Source: Branchiostoma lanceolatum (Eukaryota; Chordata; Leptocardii; Amphioxiformes; Branchiostomatidae). Taken from it: 64,000 nucleotides of DNA. Under the pieces are notes generated by a model that saw only the letters and a program-made list of their open reading frames with translations, was not told where the DNA came from and searched no databases. Of this stretch, positions 23,201 through 42,173 are shown in pieces; positions within the stretch are counted from its first letter, which is position 1; every line of letters starts with the position of its first letter. The position numbers and the translations under genes are program-made. Location: assembly GCF_035083965.1 (NCBI RefSeq), contig NC_089738.1, positions 17,369,734 to 17,433,733 of the forward strand. Reading direction: 5' to 3'.

Positions 23201-26200
23201 TTTGACCACCTCTCCAGCCTTTATAGTACAGCTCTGGGGAGGTACAGAGGAGAAGTACAGCCTGCTGATCGAGTGGAAAGTTAACCTAGGCGGTCTCAGG
23301 TACATCGGGCCTCATGTAAGTACAGTACATCTTCATGTAAGTACTAGTACTGGCACTTCATCTTTTGATACTGAGTTTATCACTTCTGCCAAGAAGGTTT
23401 TGCTTCACTAAAACATGTGTTTGTTGCCTTAGTATGAAAACAGAACGTCTTGAAAGTGTAAGAATAGATTTTTGTATTGTTGTAGAATTTATGAGAAAAA
23501 AATGTCTAGAAATAGAGGGAATTCTTCTGAATTTTGTAAAATAAAACTATAAGTCTTGGCCTAGTCTATATGTTGATCTTAACTGACTTAAGACTGTGTG
23601 GTTACATTTGAATTTGCATGGCTACTTTAAACTTGTATTTGTGTTGACAGGTTACCCAGGATGGTCATGGCCAGTCTCCCAACACCATCATTTTTGGCAT
23701 GTTTGAAGGCTACTACACAGCACCAGACCATAACACGGTAAAAAAAATACAATCTTATTTTACCCGTTATGTACTAATTGTAGTGTACTTATAGAATAAG
23801 TTGAAAATTGATGCTTGAGAGATATTTTTAGTGTAGGGAAAAAAGGAAGAACAACACATGTGGTTTATTTGCTGGCAACATTTTTTGAAGATTAACAAAT
23901 TAGACAGTAGTGAAATGGAGGTATAAATCAAAATTTATGTAGTTCTTGATACAGTTGTCATTTCTTGGCAATAATGCTACTTTTGCATTTTATATATTAA
24001 CATGAGAGATATTGTGCCATAACTTAGATGTGCATGTACTATCTTACAGCTATACTGTACTTACAAGCACTCTAGAATACCATACATTTTAGTCTACTGT
24101 ATTTCATTGGTGCTCCTTTCCTTACTCAGGAGAGAAGCCATGAGAACCAGGCCAACACGTCCCGCCAGAGGGCGCTCCAACAGGACCATCTGTCCCCGCG
24201 GCAGTCGTACAACGGGTTCTCCCTGCTCCGGGTCCACACGACTCAGCGCGCCATCAAGCAGACTCAGATGGCCGTCAGTCGGATACAGGAGGCCATCGAT
24301 GATAGGATGGAGCAACAGAGGATCAAGGCTCGACTGGTCAGTTTATTTATTCATTGAGATTTAACACATGTAGAAGGATTGATATAACAGGTGACTATTG
24401 CCTCTTAAAGATGTCAACTTGGCCCAGACTGTAAGGTTTGCTCCACTCACACTGGGAAGGACCTATACTCTTTGATAAGTGTGGTAGGTACGTTTACACC
24501 GCCCAACACAAAAGAGTCTTAGGCTCTTACTTCATGCCATGTATCATGGTATATCTATATATTCCTCTGTCTTAAAGATGGGTGCACGTGGTGTCTTATC
24601 TTTTTATGAACTGATTGCCAAGGTGCCTCAACACAATTACACAATGACAGATGCTTGAGTAATGCTTTCTTGAATTCTTTTAGATTAAAGAGCCTGCCAA
24701 ACCCTCTGCTTGTGTTCAAATAAAGTTCATTCTTTTAGTTGCTCTTTATGGATCTCGCATACATATCTTTTCAATGTCTTTTGATTATTCTGACTACAAT
24801 GTAAAGTTCAGTCCGGTATGATTTCATTTCTTTCTTTTCTTTACAAAATCCTGATTTCTGCCTCTCCTGAACTGTGTTGGGCCTGGCTCACAGGATCCAC
24901 AGGTGGTAGGTTGCTGTAGCTGCTTCTCAGCTTTTCTTTTTCCTTGCTTTCCCTTGGCTCCCTAGCATCCCAGCATCCTAGTTTCTTTTTCTATGACATT
25001 TCTGAATTCTACATCAGATTTTTGTAATTTCTGTGATCCGTTTGTCATCCTCCCCTTGCCACATATGAAGTTGAGAAGATACACTGATGTGTTGTTGTTG
25101 ACATGTCATTTTTTCGGAAAAAATATGTTTTTGTGATTGACATGTTTTGTGTGTAGGGTAGTGTATGAACTTGGATATCAATCAGTATTTTGGCTACAGG
25201 GCAAATGTAAAGTGTAAGCCTGTGTTCCTGGTTTAGAAAAAAACTCTGAAAAGTGGTAATTTGGATGAGTATGCATCCAAGGTGAGAACTTGAAAGCACA
25301 AATAACCAAAGAAAGAAATTCAACAACACACAGGTATCTAAGCATGACACCCAAATTATGTTTTGATCACACTGCACCAGCCACACCTACATAAAGCTAC
25401 AGTGTGAAATAGAGCCAGTTAGTATTTTCCAGGGGATTCAATAGGTGACATACGGTCACCGAACCATCAGCACATGATTATTTACTTGCTGTGTATAAAG
25501 AAGTGTGTTACCCATGACAACGTCCAGGTATCTGAGCGTGAGACGCTGCGCCTGCGGGTCGCCCTGCTGCACGAGGAGCTGCGGAAACAGACGACCAGTC
25601 TGCAGATGGCGCAGGAGACGTGCAAGAACGAGAGGAAAACACGCCAGCAGAGAGGTGAGAAATATGTTCAAGGTTTTGAGATGTTAGTTATTTAAAATCC
25701 TCCCACACCATAAGGCGTATAGGGCGGTGCCCATCCCCGTTTCGTAGCCCTGGGCCACACTGTGGTGCAATCACTGCAGCAGGGGGCTAGTCCACTGGCA
25801 GTGGAGTGTGTTTAACTCCCATACTGTTTCAGAAGTATGTACTATTTTTATGAAGTCTTTGGTATGACTCAATGCGCCTCTTGTCCAGAGGTGTCCTAAC
25901 CATGCAGGGCTTCTGGTCCAAGTAATTTGAACCAGATATATGGCTAGTAACAGAAGCGCAAACCACTACACCACAGGGACACCCCCAGAGTCTAAACAAA
26001 AGCACACAAGCTAAAGGAGACATAGTTAAAGAGTTGAGAATCTTTCCGAGTGAAAAGAGGCTATAGAGCCAAGAGGTGAGAAATTAAGATACAGGGGTCT
26101 AGAAGGAGTGTTCGAAGAACGACTTCATCAAGTTTGATTGTACATAGAGTATTGCATGTAGGTCAGAAACTTCCATTTTTGCACCATTTTTCCTTGTTAT

Positions 26201-29200
26201 ATTTTCCTGGAAAGTTTTTGGTGATTAGAAATATATTGTATGTGAAGAAAAATCGAGAAGAATTGACGTTGAAATACAGGACAAGACAATTAGGAATAGC
26301 TTATGGTGATACACTTCAACAAATTTGTAAGTCTTGTTACTTGCCCATTCTCAGAAAGGGTGTATTGTTTTCAGCAAATATTAGGATGTTACTGAATGTA
26401 ACTTGCTTCTTGTTGTCTGTTCCTACAGAATCAGAGCTGGAGATGAAGAGAGAAGGTCTGGCTCAGGCCAAACTGGACCTGGGGGAGAGGATGAAGGGAC
26501 ACATAGAGAAGAGGTGAGGAGGGAAACTTAAAGGGCTGAGGAGGGGATGTGATTATGTAAAAATTAAGATAAAACCTTGGACACAAAAAGCCAAACAACT
26601 AAGGAAAAATACACAGTCGATGAGAAAAATGCTTCTACATTGTAGTTTATAGTATGCTCCTTTGATCCTTTCAGAGCATCAGACCCTGGGTTGGATTGTT
26701 AATAGGAATAATATGTGGATTTCATTTTCATGATTTCGCTTTTTTGTTTGTTGTAGGGAGACGCTGGTAAAGTCCAAAGCGCAGTTGGCAGTGAGAAGAC
26801 GTCAGCTAATCGCAGAACTGGCAGAAATCTACCCCATTGCACAGGTCAGCTAGGATGAGTTTCACGATTGCTCAATCATTTTGTGTGACAGAATTTCCTT
26901 TTTTTACATATTACTTAAAAAATATCCGCCAGGTAACATTAATTTTGCGCTTTGAAAAATATCATGGCTGAGAGATCTCTAGTGCAGTGCCCCCAGGTAT
27001 GCACAGTTTAGATATACAGGAGTGCATTAAACTGAGGAATGTTGGGTTGGAGATCTGATTGGACGTATCTTTTCAAGGTGGCGGAATTATATACCCTGGT
27101 AGAATTATCATTTAGTAGATGTTATATACCATGGTCTAGATCTGTGGTAAATATGTACACATAGGTGTGGAAGAAATTCCATTCCCACATTGCAATATAT
27201 GTGACTGTTAAAAACTTGTTCTTGTTTCATCCCATTGACAGCTGCCCAATGGAAGGCATACTATCTGTGGGGTTTGGCTGCCGAATGCAGAGGAGTTACA
27301 AGGTAGGAAATCATTGTGCTGTTATCAATTTCTGCCCACCAAACTAGCGTGCATGGACCAGTGGTTGATTAGAAGCACTTTACAAGTAGACTAAAAAGGT
27401 AGAGAGTTTAAATCTTGACTGTTTATGTGGATGCTGCAAGAAGGGGTTTCAGTACTTTAACCTTTGGCACACTGAAGAAGCCATTTGCCTAACAATTATT
27501 TTGATGAGTATTCTCAGTATATCAAATCATGTGCATACATTATAAGTGCCCGTCATTCTTTCCACAACCAATGGATGCACTTCAGGAAGCCAACCTGGAT
27601 CGAGATAAGTTTATTTATGTACTTCCATACATTGTTATCAACTTTCTCCTGTAGGTAAAGATGACAACATGGTGGAAGCAGGGCTGGGCTACATGTATGC
27701 TGCCCACCTGCTGATGATGATTGCCCATAAAGCCAGTTTCTCCAGCTATTGTCTACAGACTCTACACCTATAGCTACAGTCTATTACTAGATGTGAGACA
27801 TCCTTCCTTCTTCCTGCAGGTAAAGATGACAACATGGTAGAAGCAGGGCTGGGTTATGCTGCCCACCTGCTGATGATGATCGCCCAGTTCCTCCAGCTTC
27901 CCCTGCAGTACCCCATCATCTACATCTGATGTGTACATCTAACATTTAACCTACATTATTTTCTCTTCCTGCAGGTAAAGATGACAACATGGTAGAAGCA
28001 GGCCTGGGTTATGCTGCCCACCTGTTGATGATGATCGCCCAGTTCCTCCAGCTTCCCTTACAGTACCCCATCATCTACAGAGGCTCCAAGTCCAAGATCA
28101 GAGACCCCATCACCGCCAAACTGGCCGACAGGGACAGAGAGTAAGAAGTCCTCTGTTTGTTAAAACACCATCTTTCTAGAGATGACTATACTATTATTGA
28201 AAACTTAGACTTTTACCCACCAAATTTTTTGTGAAGACCTGATGTGATCTTGGAATAAGATTTAAGAAGTGTTGTTTTTCTGTTTTTACTTCATCATCGT
28301 CGTCATCATTTTTCTTCATCTTGGAGTAGTTTTTTATCTTATCTCAGATGTTTTACACTTACGAAGACCAAAAGAAACTGACTTATAATGAAATGTCCCA
28401 TTTTGTAGGTTCCCCCTGTATTCCAAGGGCAAGGAAAGATTCCAGTTCAGCTATGCTGTGTTTCTACTCAACAAGAACATTGCTCAGGTTAGTCGCCTGT
28501 CTTACATACTGCTTTCTACATTCACGGTATTTTGTTTCAGATCTGTAATGCCATCAAACAGATATCAACTATTATTATAGGGTCTTTCTATGTTCAAAGT
28601 AAACAGTGTTTCTGAAGTTTACAGTTATACAGTTGAGGTACTGCTGCAACCTAGACAAACAGAGAGTTAAAGTGATTCCAAAGAAAGTAAACAGTGTTTC
28701 TTAAGTTTACAATCATACTGTTTTCCCCTGTACCCCAGCTGAGATACTACTGTGGCCTGGGCACCAGTGACCTGCGGCTGACCCTGCCCAATCTGAAGAG
28801 TCTGCTGGAACAGAGGCTGGGAGTCAGGTTGTGAGTAGACTTCTTTTCATTTTTCAGTTGATTTGTTAACTGTAACTTGATTTTAGCTGATTTAACGATC
28901 ACTGGTCAACCTTTAAAATTTCATCATCACGAATATTTGATCCCTACTATTTGAGACAGTAACGTATATTCAAACCATTAAAATTAAGTGACGTGACTTA
29001 CTCCATTTTCCCAAAACTGCTATATTTTGCTGCCGCTATCTTTAAGTGATTTACAGTAGTTATATATTGGCTTCTTTCCATTCTAAAATCAACTTAACAT
29101 TTTGCTTCAGCATAATTATCAAGAGGTATTGAAAAGATGGAATCCCTAAAAGTAAATTAGACAAACAGTCCTAAATTGTACCTTGTTTTTACAGAATCTG

Positions 29201-30422
29201 ATGATCTAATGAAGTGTAGATGTACATTTTACATGACATGTAGTAATTTGTAGTTTGAAAATTGACCGGCTAATGTGTATCAATGTAAGTAAATGTTAAA
29301 TGTTAAGAGGTGCACATTTCTTGTTACAGTGAGGCGACACTACCCTGTGCATTACCACAGAGGCCCCTCCCTGCCCCCCCACCCCAGCCACCTGCCCAGC
29401 CTGCTGCCCAGCAGAACTCTGTACCCGTTCCTGTTTCCAACAAGGACACCACAGACAGCCCTGCGTCTCTGCCAAACACCTCCAACGTAAACCCCAAACC
29501 CTACCCTGTACAAGTGCAATCTGGACTCGGCAATCCAGTCGTGAACACCAGGACTACCAACGGAAGTTTTCCGGAAAAAGTTGAACCGATTCCGACACGC
29601 GCCAACTTTCCTGCCACGTCCAACGGCGCTCTGCCAAAGGAAAAGCACGAACAATCCATAGCAGAAGTTCCAAGTGTTCCGCCCGTAATAAGAACACAAA
29701 CGTCTCCGCAGACTCTTCCACAGACAAGTCAGGAGACGATACGGGCAGATACGGGTAGAAGTGACGTAACAGTCTTGCCACAAACTGCAATGCAAAATGC
29801 CCAGGTGTTAACCTCGCAATTACCTGTAGAAACAACAGCTGACTCTAAGAAGGAAGATGCAGGGAACTCAAGTCCAGGTGTGCATAGAGACCTTCTGACT
29901 CTGCAAGGTCGGACCTCGAGGAAGTCCAGCGTAGGGGACTCGGACGGAAACAATTCTCACGATAACGATTCCGACGTCAACCAGGATTACGTAGAACAGT
30001 TCAAGCGTATTTCCCTCACCGAGGATGTTATAGACGCGATGCAAAGTCAAGAAGCCACAAATCCAGAGAACGTTGCAAACGTAGACGGACTGCAACCAAA
30101 TTCCGACAACGGAGTGCAGCCAACGACAACCAAGCCATCATCCAGTCCGAGCTCAAATCCTGTCAGCTCAGCAGAAGTACGTATAACGGTCGACATTAAA
30201 CCTAAAGCGAACGTTCCAATCTCCAATCCTACAGGGCACCAGTCTGATCCTGGTGTGGAGAACCCTGGAGAAGATGTGGACGTTCCGTTGAGTATAGAGG
30301 ATGCAATAAGAAACGCTCAGATAGGGGGACTTTCCGACGACATCACATCTCGAGCTGCCGCCCTCTCGGCTCAGCCCAAAAGCTTTAAGAAAGTCAGCTC
30401 CTCCATGGCTGGGAAGACATAG
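20265..30422 (+). CDS. UVRAG: UV radiation resistance-associated protein (Vps38-like)
   Basis: Exons: 20265-20321, 21490-21628, 22350-22384, 22658-22721, 23218-23315, 23651-23737, 24130-24336, 25528-25654, 26429-26513, 26757-26844, 27242-27302, 27975-28140, 28409-28487, 28739-28830 and 29330-30422. All junctions keep the frame, giving about 825 aa (699 in human). Matching hallmarks: R-R-L-R-H-L-R, a C2 domain (L-L-D-T-Y-F-T-L, E-F-Y-R-S-E-V-I, L-W-G-G, L-L-I-E-W-K-V), a coiled coil (aa 185-330), and the Vps38/BARA part (P-N-A-E-E-L, Y-A-A-H-L, F-P-L-Y-S-K-G, L-L-N-K-N-I-A-Q-L-R-Y). UVRAG is the Beclin-1 partner in VPS34 complex II, acting in endosome maturation and autophagy. The last exon encodes a 360-residue Pro/Ser/Asn-rich tail that is longer than, and unlike, the vertebrate one. 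A 9-nt in-frame microexon at 24894-24902 is possible. Confidence 0.93.
22874..23087. mobile_element. TA-flanked MITE copy C (intact)
   Basis: Ends are ACTGTAAATGCAGAAATG and ACATTTACAGTA, with palindromic GCGGTGG/CCACCGC interior blocks. It lies in UVRAG intron 4 and is 214 bp with no coding capacity. It is the reference copy for the split one at 18464. Confidence 0.75.
25829..25985 (-). repeat. tRNA-derived SINE head, degenerate
   Basis: On the minus strand it starts GTCCCTGTGGTGTAGTGGTTTGCG, a tRNA-Glu/Asp-like 5' end with an A-box. The B-box region is eroded. It is in a UVRAG intron. Confidence 0.5.
26935..27115. mobile_element. 'CCGCCAGGTAAC' MITE, copy 1
   Basis: Imperfect inverted ends (CCGCCAGGTAACATTAATTT and the complement of GGTGGCGGAATTATATACCC) enclose GAGAGATCTCTAGTGCAG...GGTTGGAGATCTG. 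The same element occurs at 55540-55690 and, inverted, at 62668-62880. It is intronic to UVRAG. Confidence 0.65.
27655..28140 (+). repeat. Triplicated UVRAG exon start
   Basis: Three tandem copies of a 3' splice site plus the following coding stretch begin at 27655, 27820 and 27975, each with a pyrimidine tract, AG and GTAAAGATGACAACATGG. Only the third continues into the full exon and a donor. Read as exons, copies 1 and 2 reach stops at 27771 and 27927. Confidence 0.9.
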
Positions 30423-32274
30423 CAAATGTAGACGACGTAGAAAAACTCTCAGAAAATCCAGTGCTTCCCTGATGTAGTGCATGTCACAGTACAATCATCA
30501 CAGATGGATTTGCTGTTTGCATTGCTTGCTTGTGGATACATGAATATTTTCCTTGGTTCTTCACTATCTTAAAGTAAAAATAACAGGTCAAGATGAAAGT
30601 AGAGGGCTAGGAACTGTACCATGTACATTCCCTGGAAGTGCATACTAGACATTGAAGTATGGGATTTCACCATAAATGCTGATTTTGTTGATCTTCCAGT
30701 TCAGTGTTTCTATTTTAAACCCCAGAACCAAGGAGGTTGTCTATATAATCTCCTTGCCAGAACCAACATGTTAGATTGGTGTGGCACTATTGGTTGAATC
30801 TGAAGAATCTTTGGCAATTTGGTTTCCAGTGCAAAGTCAAAATCCACATATTCAGCTCATATTGATAAAAAATGGTATTATGGTCAAGAGCCTTTCTCAT
30901 GTATGTTATGTATAATCAAACTGGATGGGCAATAATTCTTTAGAATGAATCTGCAACAGCAATTTAACTTCTCTATCCGAGCGTGTCTTCAGCTTCAAAG
31001 GCATGTATTTCTTTGTTCATTCAGACCTACATAGGGCGGCCAGTTTCCTTGCTGTTTCAGTAGCAGGGTATATTTTTACAGGGAGGGGTTGCTTGCCCTT
31101 CAACATGCTCTAGGCAACTCCTGGAAGTCCCTTGGAAAAGACAGGTACAACTCCAACTGAGATGTCCATCCCAGGATTGAACCAGGGTCTCCCAGTTACC
31201 AATTAGTTGTAATAAGGAGCGTCTGCGAGCCGCTACTAGGCATCCAGCCACAGCCAGTTATATCGCACTGAAACCATTCATATCTAACTTAAACTTTGCC
31301 TTTTGAGAGTCTCTAGTTTTGCTTAGTCCTTCCTCATGTTGAACATTATTCAGTCTTCTGATTTTTTGGTGACAGTCGATATTGCAAGGTTTCATTAGTC
31401 AGTAAATAGTTGAATTGTAGAATGATGGCTGGACACTTCCAGAAATATAGCAAAATGTAGCATCACTTAATGCGCAGAAAGGTCCAGGACAGTAAATTTC
31501 TGTAGGAGATAGCTGAGACTACATTTACAAATACAAGTGTTACAGCTGTTTTGATCACTTTCTATCAAACTTAGATTGACCAAACGTTGATACTACACAG
31601 CAAAGACTCTAAATACTTTATTCTATTTTCTGCTCTAAGTGATTCCAAATACTGGCCCTATATTGTTTTTGCTTGCCAAAGTGCAAATGGTAGATATTTT
31701 CTCTGCTCAAGAATTTGTTTTTTCAAATCATAGGTTACAGGCAGGTATTTCAAGCCCTGAAAGTAGAACTGAGCAAGATAGTTGTAGTTTAAAAGTTTTC
31801 TGCCTTTCATTTTCATGCCTTGCATGTCTCTGTATTTCTTGACTATACACATTTAACCCCCTTTACTTTTACTTAGCCAGTGCTCATTCAAAAGAAACGA
31901 AATGTAGTAATGAAGAAAGAAAGTGTACAGAGTTGAGGTCATATCATTTATTGTGGATGCAAAAGAATCTAGTCTGTAAATACACCAATGAAGTGTGCTC
32001 TGCAGGATGTGTATATTTTATAAGTAAGTATTTATGCAAGACATGTTGTGTACTCAGTTCTTGTGGGTAAACCACAAAAAAGTGACTGGTGCAAAGTACA
32101 GAAATCTGTTCTACAATGTGTATAAAGTATGCAAGTTAAAGTGAGTACTAAGTTTAAGATGATGCTATGATTCCGTTTCTGTAATTTTATGGTGCACAGA
32201 AGACATTGAGTTTATGTATCAAAGATTGTTCCAGATATTGTAAATGAAAAATCGCTTTGTTCCAGTGGAATAAA
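30423..32274 (+). other. UVRAG: UVRAG 3' untranslated region
   Basis: There is no coding sequence. AATAAA at 32269-32274 is the best candidate end. A SINE-like block on the minus strand at 31040-31260 carries a B-box GGTTCAATCC. Confidence 0.6.
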
Positions 32275-32942
32275 CTATCAGACCGTGTCAGTTTGGTTTC
32301 TTTGATTCTCACAGCTTACGTGTTAACTGGAAGGTTAGCTTGTACGATGCGGCCGGGAGTGGGACTGCAGTTTGGGCCCTTACAATGGGATATTTATCCT
32401 GACTTCAAAGATTGAATGATCAGAGCCCTCATCATAACATAGCAAAACGTGTTATTTTCGCTCTTCCAAAGTGAAATCAATGCTTGTTTTACCTTCTTAC
32501 TTTTCTGAGCGACAGGACTGATTTTCCGGATTTAATGGTAACCGCATATGTCTTCCACATCAACCTATTTGGCAGAAACAACACATCTTAACTACCATGA
32601 TTTGAGGTTGAAAAAGCGGAAACTTGTAGCGGTGGCTGTCATCTCTTGATTGCAGTTGCTAACATACACTACTTGTGTCAACAAGGCAGAACATAGAAAC
32701 AAACCAGGGCGTCTGTCCCTCACAAAAACGCGTCACCACAAAGGTCGACTTGTTCTAGAACGCACTGTCCCTTATGATTATGATAGAACAATGTGGACCG
32801 ATTTGTTGATCATTCTGCACTGGAACAATGGGGGAACCAACGTGAGCCAGTGCATTTTGGTCACCGGGCCCCGAAGATAGTTGACTTAAAGACAAAGTAG
32901 CATTGGAATCTCCTTGGCACTTAAGAAGACGTTGCTAAGAAA

Positions 32943-37904
<4,962 letters not shown>

Positions 37905-37934
<30 letters not shown>

Positions 37935-38200
37935 ACCGATATATTGAGTAGTTACAGTACAACAATCGACTTTTGCACAGTGCCGCAGCATCCAGAAAAG
38001 AGCAAAAAGTAGACCAAATTTAACTATGATCAGTACAATTAACTTTTGCACAGAGTAGTCATTTTTGAAAGCCGTCATACGAAAATATGAAGCCGCAGCA
38101 TCCAGAAAAGAGCAAAAAGTAGACAGATGATTTAACTTCAATACAATCGGCTTTTGCACAGTGTAGTCATTTTCGAAAGCCGTCATCCGAAAATGTACGG
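37905..38200 (+). repeat. Tandem copies of the TSSK terminal coding segment in its 3' UTR
   Basis: CCAGAAAAGAGCAAGAAGTAG, which ends the coding sequence at 37934, recurs at about 37990 and 38100 as CCAGAAAAGAGCAAAAAGTAG. Shared flanks are GCCGCAGCAT and CTTTTGCACAG. The poly(A) signal AATAAA is at 38406-38411. Confidence 0.85.
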
Positions 38201-39261
38201 TGATTATACCACATATCAAACCATAGTATAGTCATATTTGAACGTTTCTGGGGGGACATATTTGAAAGAATGGTGTGATCTTTTTGGGACATATATTGTA
38301 ATCTTTAAACTTTCAGGTCGTTATCTTGCCGTGCGTTATCATACGTTTCTGTTGTATAATGCATGAATGATTTCTTGTCAATGTTCTCATGTTGATGTTC
38401 AATGGAATAAAAAGTACATGTTACACGTTTTGAGCTGTCTGAAACTCGAAATCTTATTGAATGCTCTCCAAAGTCAGGCTGACGTGCCTTTTCTTCTTTG
38501 AGCTTCTTGAGGTGTTTACAGTGTCATAAGGCATTGTCTGTTCTTATAAGTATCGAATAAATCATCGATGAGTGAGCGAAACGAACGAGGTGGTTTGTGA
38601 GGAGGTTATAGGAACCGGCCACACATTATGACATAGTATATACCGAGGGAAAACGGGCCATTAACGTTATCACAACATAGCTATCATCATACATCAAACT
38701 GACACATAAGTGAGACAAGCCCTGTATAACTAGTCTCTACCAGACTGACAGCGTCGGCTATAGAGAGAACATTTGCCGGGGGACTTTGGCCATGGAGGAT
38801 AACATTTCCATCCGTATATTTGACCCTCTCTCCGTAGCCTACTCCCTTCATACAATTGACTCTATTTGGCCAATTTCTACTATTTTCCCAGCGACCCGCA
38901 GAGACTGGTGGAGGCTACTGTATAACATCTAAACCTTTTAATCTTACAAAAGTTTGTGAAGCATTTGTCAAATCAAAGTTAAAGTTGAAAGTAACACTCC
39001 CACTCGTAGAACATCCAGATCTTTAAAAAAATCCATAACAAATACAATTGAAATCAATGTAGGTAAATTCTATAAATGATAACATTATTCATCATTACTT
39101 TTTTACTTGCATCCCCCTCCCTCAAACTATATACAGACGCAGCAAAAAGTACAACATCTTTTGTGAGGTCAATTGCAAACTACAAGATATAGATACGAGT
39201 ATTAAAGTATTAAAATTCTACTAACTTGGGCTAACATGAGGAAATCCCAAGTATCATGTTA

Positions 39262-39283
39262 CGTGTCATCATCATCGTCGTCG

Positions 39284-39374
<91 letters not shown>
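39262..39374 (+). repeat. (ATC)n microsatellite
   Basis: About 35 tandem ATC units after a short GTC/GTC start. The rest of 38450-39940 shows no gene; 38830-38930 holds a copy of the TGGTGGAGGCTA repeat also seen at 61190 and 63170. Confidence 0.97.
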
Positions 39375-39939
39375 ACATGAATTGATTGTAACACTTGAAT
39401 ACATCTACTTCAAAATAATTATATATATAACAACCAAGAAATATACGCTACGTATATTGTATGCTCACAAGAAAGGGAACAGTATTTGTCATTTGTGAAA
39501 TCGTCTTTTTCTTGAATTTTTCTCTATGATCTTATATTTTATTATCTGAATATGGATTGGTCAACCAGTACACCACCATTTGGCATAACACACAAGCTTG
39601 ATCACTGTTCTATCCCTATTACCAAACATTTTCCTATGCAGACTTGCAACCACCGTGCATTAGACCTGCAAGTCATAATAGGTAGCTATCTTGCCTGCAC
39701 GTGTCCCTGGTACAGCTTAGAGTAGATTCGCATCACATTTTCATGCACATTTGCATGTAAGCGGCGGAGGTAGCGTCGTGTTGAAGTCTGCTGGGAACTG
39801 GTACGGAATTCAGCAGACCTTGCGTTGAGTAGATGATAATTTATCAATCCAGTGCATGTTCGTCAATATCTCTTTAAATGGTAGACGTATCGGCAGGTGC
39901 TTTCAGGTGCTGAACAGTCAAAAGTCTGCTCCTGTGTTT

Positions 39940-40440
39940 CTAATAAGTGTTCTGTGGTGTAGCGACTAGAAAGTCTGCTTCCAGCAAATCACAAGGTCGC
40001 AGATCATCCTGGTGTTTTGGACCCAATACGTAGTTTGCTTCTGGGACTTTTGTTGGTCCAGGAGTTCTTTGAATCGGTTGTGAAGCCATCTGAGTCCCAT
40101 GCATATGATTGAGGATAGTCACACCTTGGGCACTTTAAACCTTAAGTTTGAAGACCAGTGGATAGTAGTGCGCGGCCTTTGGAGAGAGAGGTCATGAGTT
40201 CAAATCCCGGCTCCACCGACATAAACACTACTGGAAAGGGTCGCAGGTCTTGGGATGGGATATTAAACCGTGGTCCACTGTTCCGTTGAACTTGTCGAAA
40301 AAGATGGTGTGTTATGCCAAATTGTGGTTATACCGGTTGACCAATTCAGATTCAGACTACAAAATTCTGCGTAGTGTTTCAATTCATAAGAACTTCTTAA
40401 ATTCATTGTATATGTATCACATTTCAATTGTTTAGCAATG
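39940..40440 (+). repeat. Dimeric tRNA-derived SINE, copy 2
   Basis: First head TGTGGTGTAGCGACTAGAAAG, second head with B-box GAGTTCAAATCCC near 40195, body through ACTGGAAAGGGTCGCAG to TTGACCAATTCAGATTCAG. The order is the same as the copy at 594-1075. The following 40450-42050 has no recognisable gene. Confidence 0.7.
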
Positions 40441-42052
40441 GCCAAAAGTCAACAAGGACACTTTTCATTGAACTATCCCCGTACTCCGGACCATGACAGC
40501 CGATTTGTAAGCAAATCCCAGGTCTTAAGCATGTCCGTACATCATATTTTGTACATTTTACCATTTTTAAATATGAATAGTCAATGTGATGTATAATAAA
40601 CTTAGATTCTACTTATCATGTAAAGAAATGAACAAAATTAAACAGCCTGACATAAGGAAAAAACTTAACACTTTTGTTTCCACATGATTTTTATCCAGCC
40701 TACATTGTTAGAAAAATGAAAACAAAATGTACAAGGTGACATTTGATTCACAGTATCCGAGCAGTCACAATAAAATATTTTACAACTACCCAATCCCGTC
40801 CCCATCCTAATTTCTTTTGTAAACAATGTCTATTAGATTTAGACACTACTCATATTATATACAGGTTAGAAGTGCTGTCACAGACTTAAGCAATTGAAGC
40901 AAATCCTTTTGAGAAAATCTTTTTCACCCTGCACATATGACACACTAAGGGAAATTCAGTAATTTGGCAGTCAATGTGAAAATTGCTTTGGTTAATCTTC
41001 CTATTGAAGTTATATTTGACACACGATTTTTGTCAGTTGCGTTTTGGTATTGCGAGAAAGCTTAAATTTTCAGCAAATATTAAAAAATACAGCCAAATCG
41101 AGTTGGTATTACTTGATCAAATCACCATGGTGATGAGGGCATAAGATATAAATTATGCAATTTCAAGGTATCATTCCATTCTGAATTATAAAAAGTTTAC
41201 ACAATCACATCTGTAACACTACAATTAACCAACACCATGCCTACACTCACAAATATTTTCAAATGAACTTTGCCAGCTATATTACAATTCATGTCAAATG
41301 ATATCAACCCAAACAAGTAATTTGCATAATTTGTAGACGTATAATGTATATTTCATGTATGCTTGTTATGTAAATAAGCTCCTCATTTGCAACATCTATA
41401 GTCATGATTTCCTCTAACCTAAAAGGAAATCGTAAGTATGAGAGCCCTGTCGGAAGACAGCGGATGCTGTCTGAAACGTCTGTTTCAAAATTTTATCCAG
41501 CTGCCTTTTTGAGTAACTGTTTTTTGGCGTATTTTATTACCTGGATATCTAACCATCATCAACGTATCATAGTATTCGTCATTAACTATGCAAATACAGC
41601 AGGGTTTTTTGCATAGTCTACATTTAATGATGTTAGACCCGATGTACGGTTTTGCAGAGAATGTGTCTTTCTCCATCTGCAGCGAAGTCTTCATATCGGA
41701 AATTTACACCGAATACATTGTACATTGTACCATGCCCAGAAAGTTTTATATATATATATAAGATAGTGTATTATATAATGCATCATTGGAAAGTATACAA
41801 AAATTGCTTTTGATGAAACTTTTTGACAAGGCTGTTGCCTCTGGCTTCGTTAACAATTTCCTTCCTTCCTGACAAAATGATAATTGCCCTCAATCCCATT
41901 ATAACTGAGCTGAATCCGCGTCGTAGAAACTCCTTACATTCTTTTTGTTCCTACAACGCGGATTAAGCTCTGCTGTATTAGAGAAGATTGATTGCTCTCG
42001 GCTATATATAGGTCTACTGGAAACTGTTAGATGATGGTATTGTAGCGTCTGT

Positions 42053-42058
42053 TTTATT
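42053..42058 (-). terminator. Possible poly(A) signal of the LRR gene
   Basis: AATAAA on the minus strand, the first good signal after the repeat array. Confidence 0.4.
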
Positions 42059-42173
42059 GAAGAAGAACAGTCCATTTGAAAATGAGGGTATGGAAGTTTG
42101 GTCAATTTACTTTCGGCAGTCGGTATTTTGCCCGAGGGTTGGTAGTTTGGAGAGGGACGCACACCGTGGCGTG

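Noticed and set aside
39256-39498. Open frame encoding poly-isoleucine
   Set aside because: It is the (ATC)n microsatellite.
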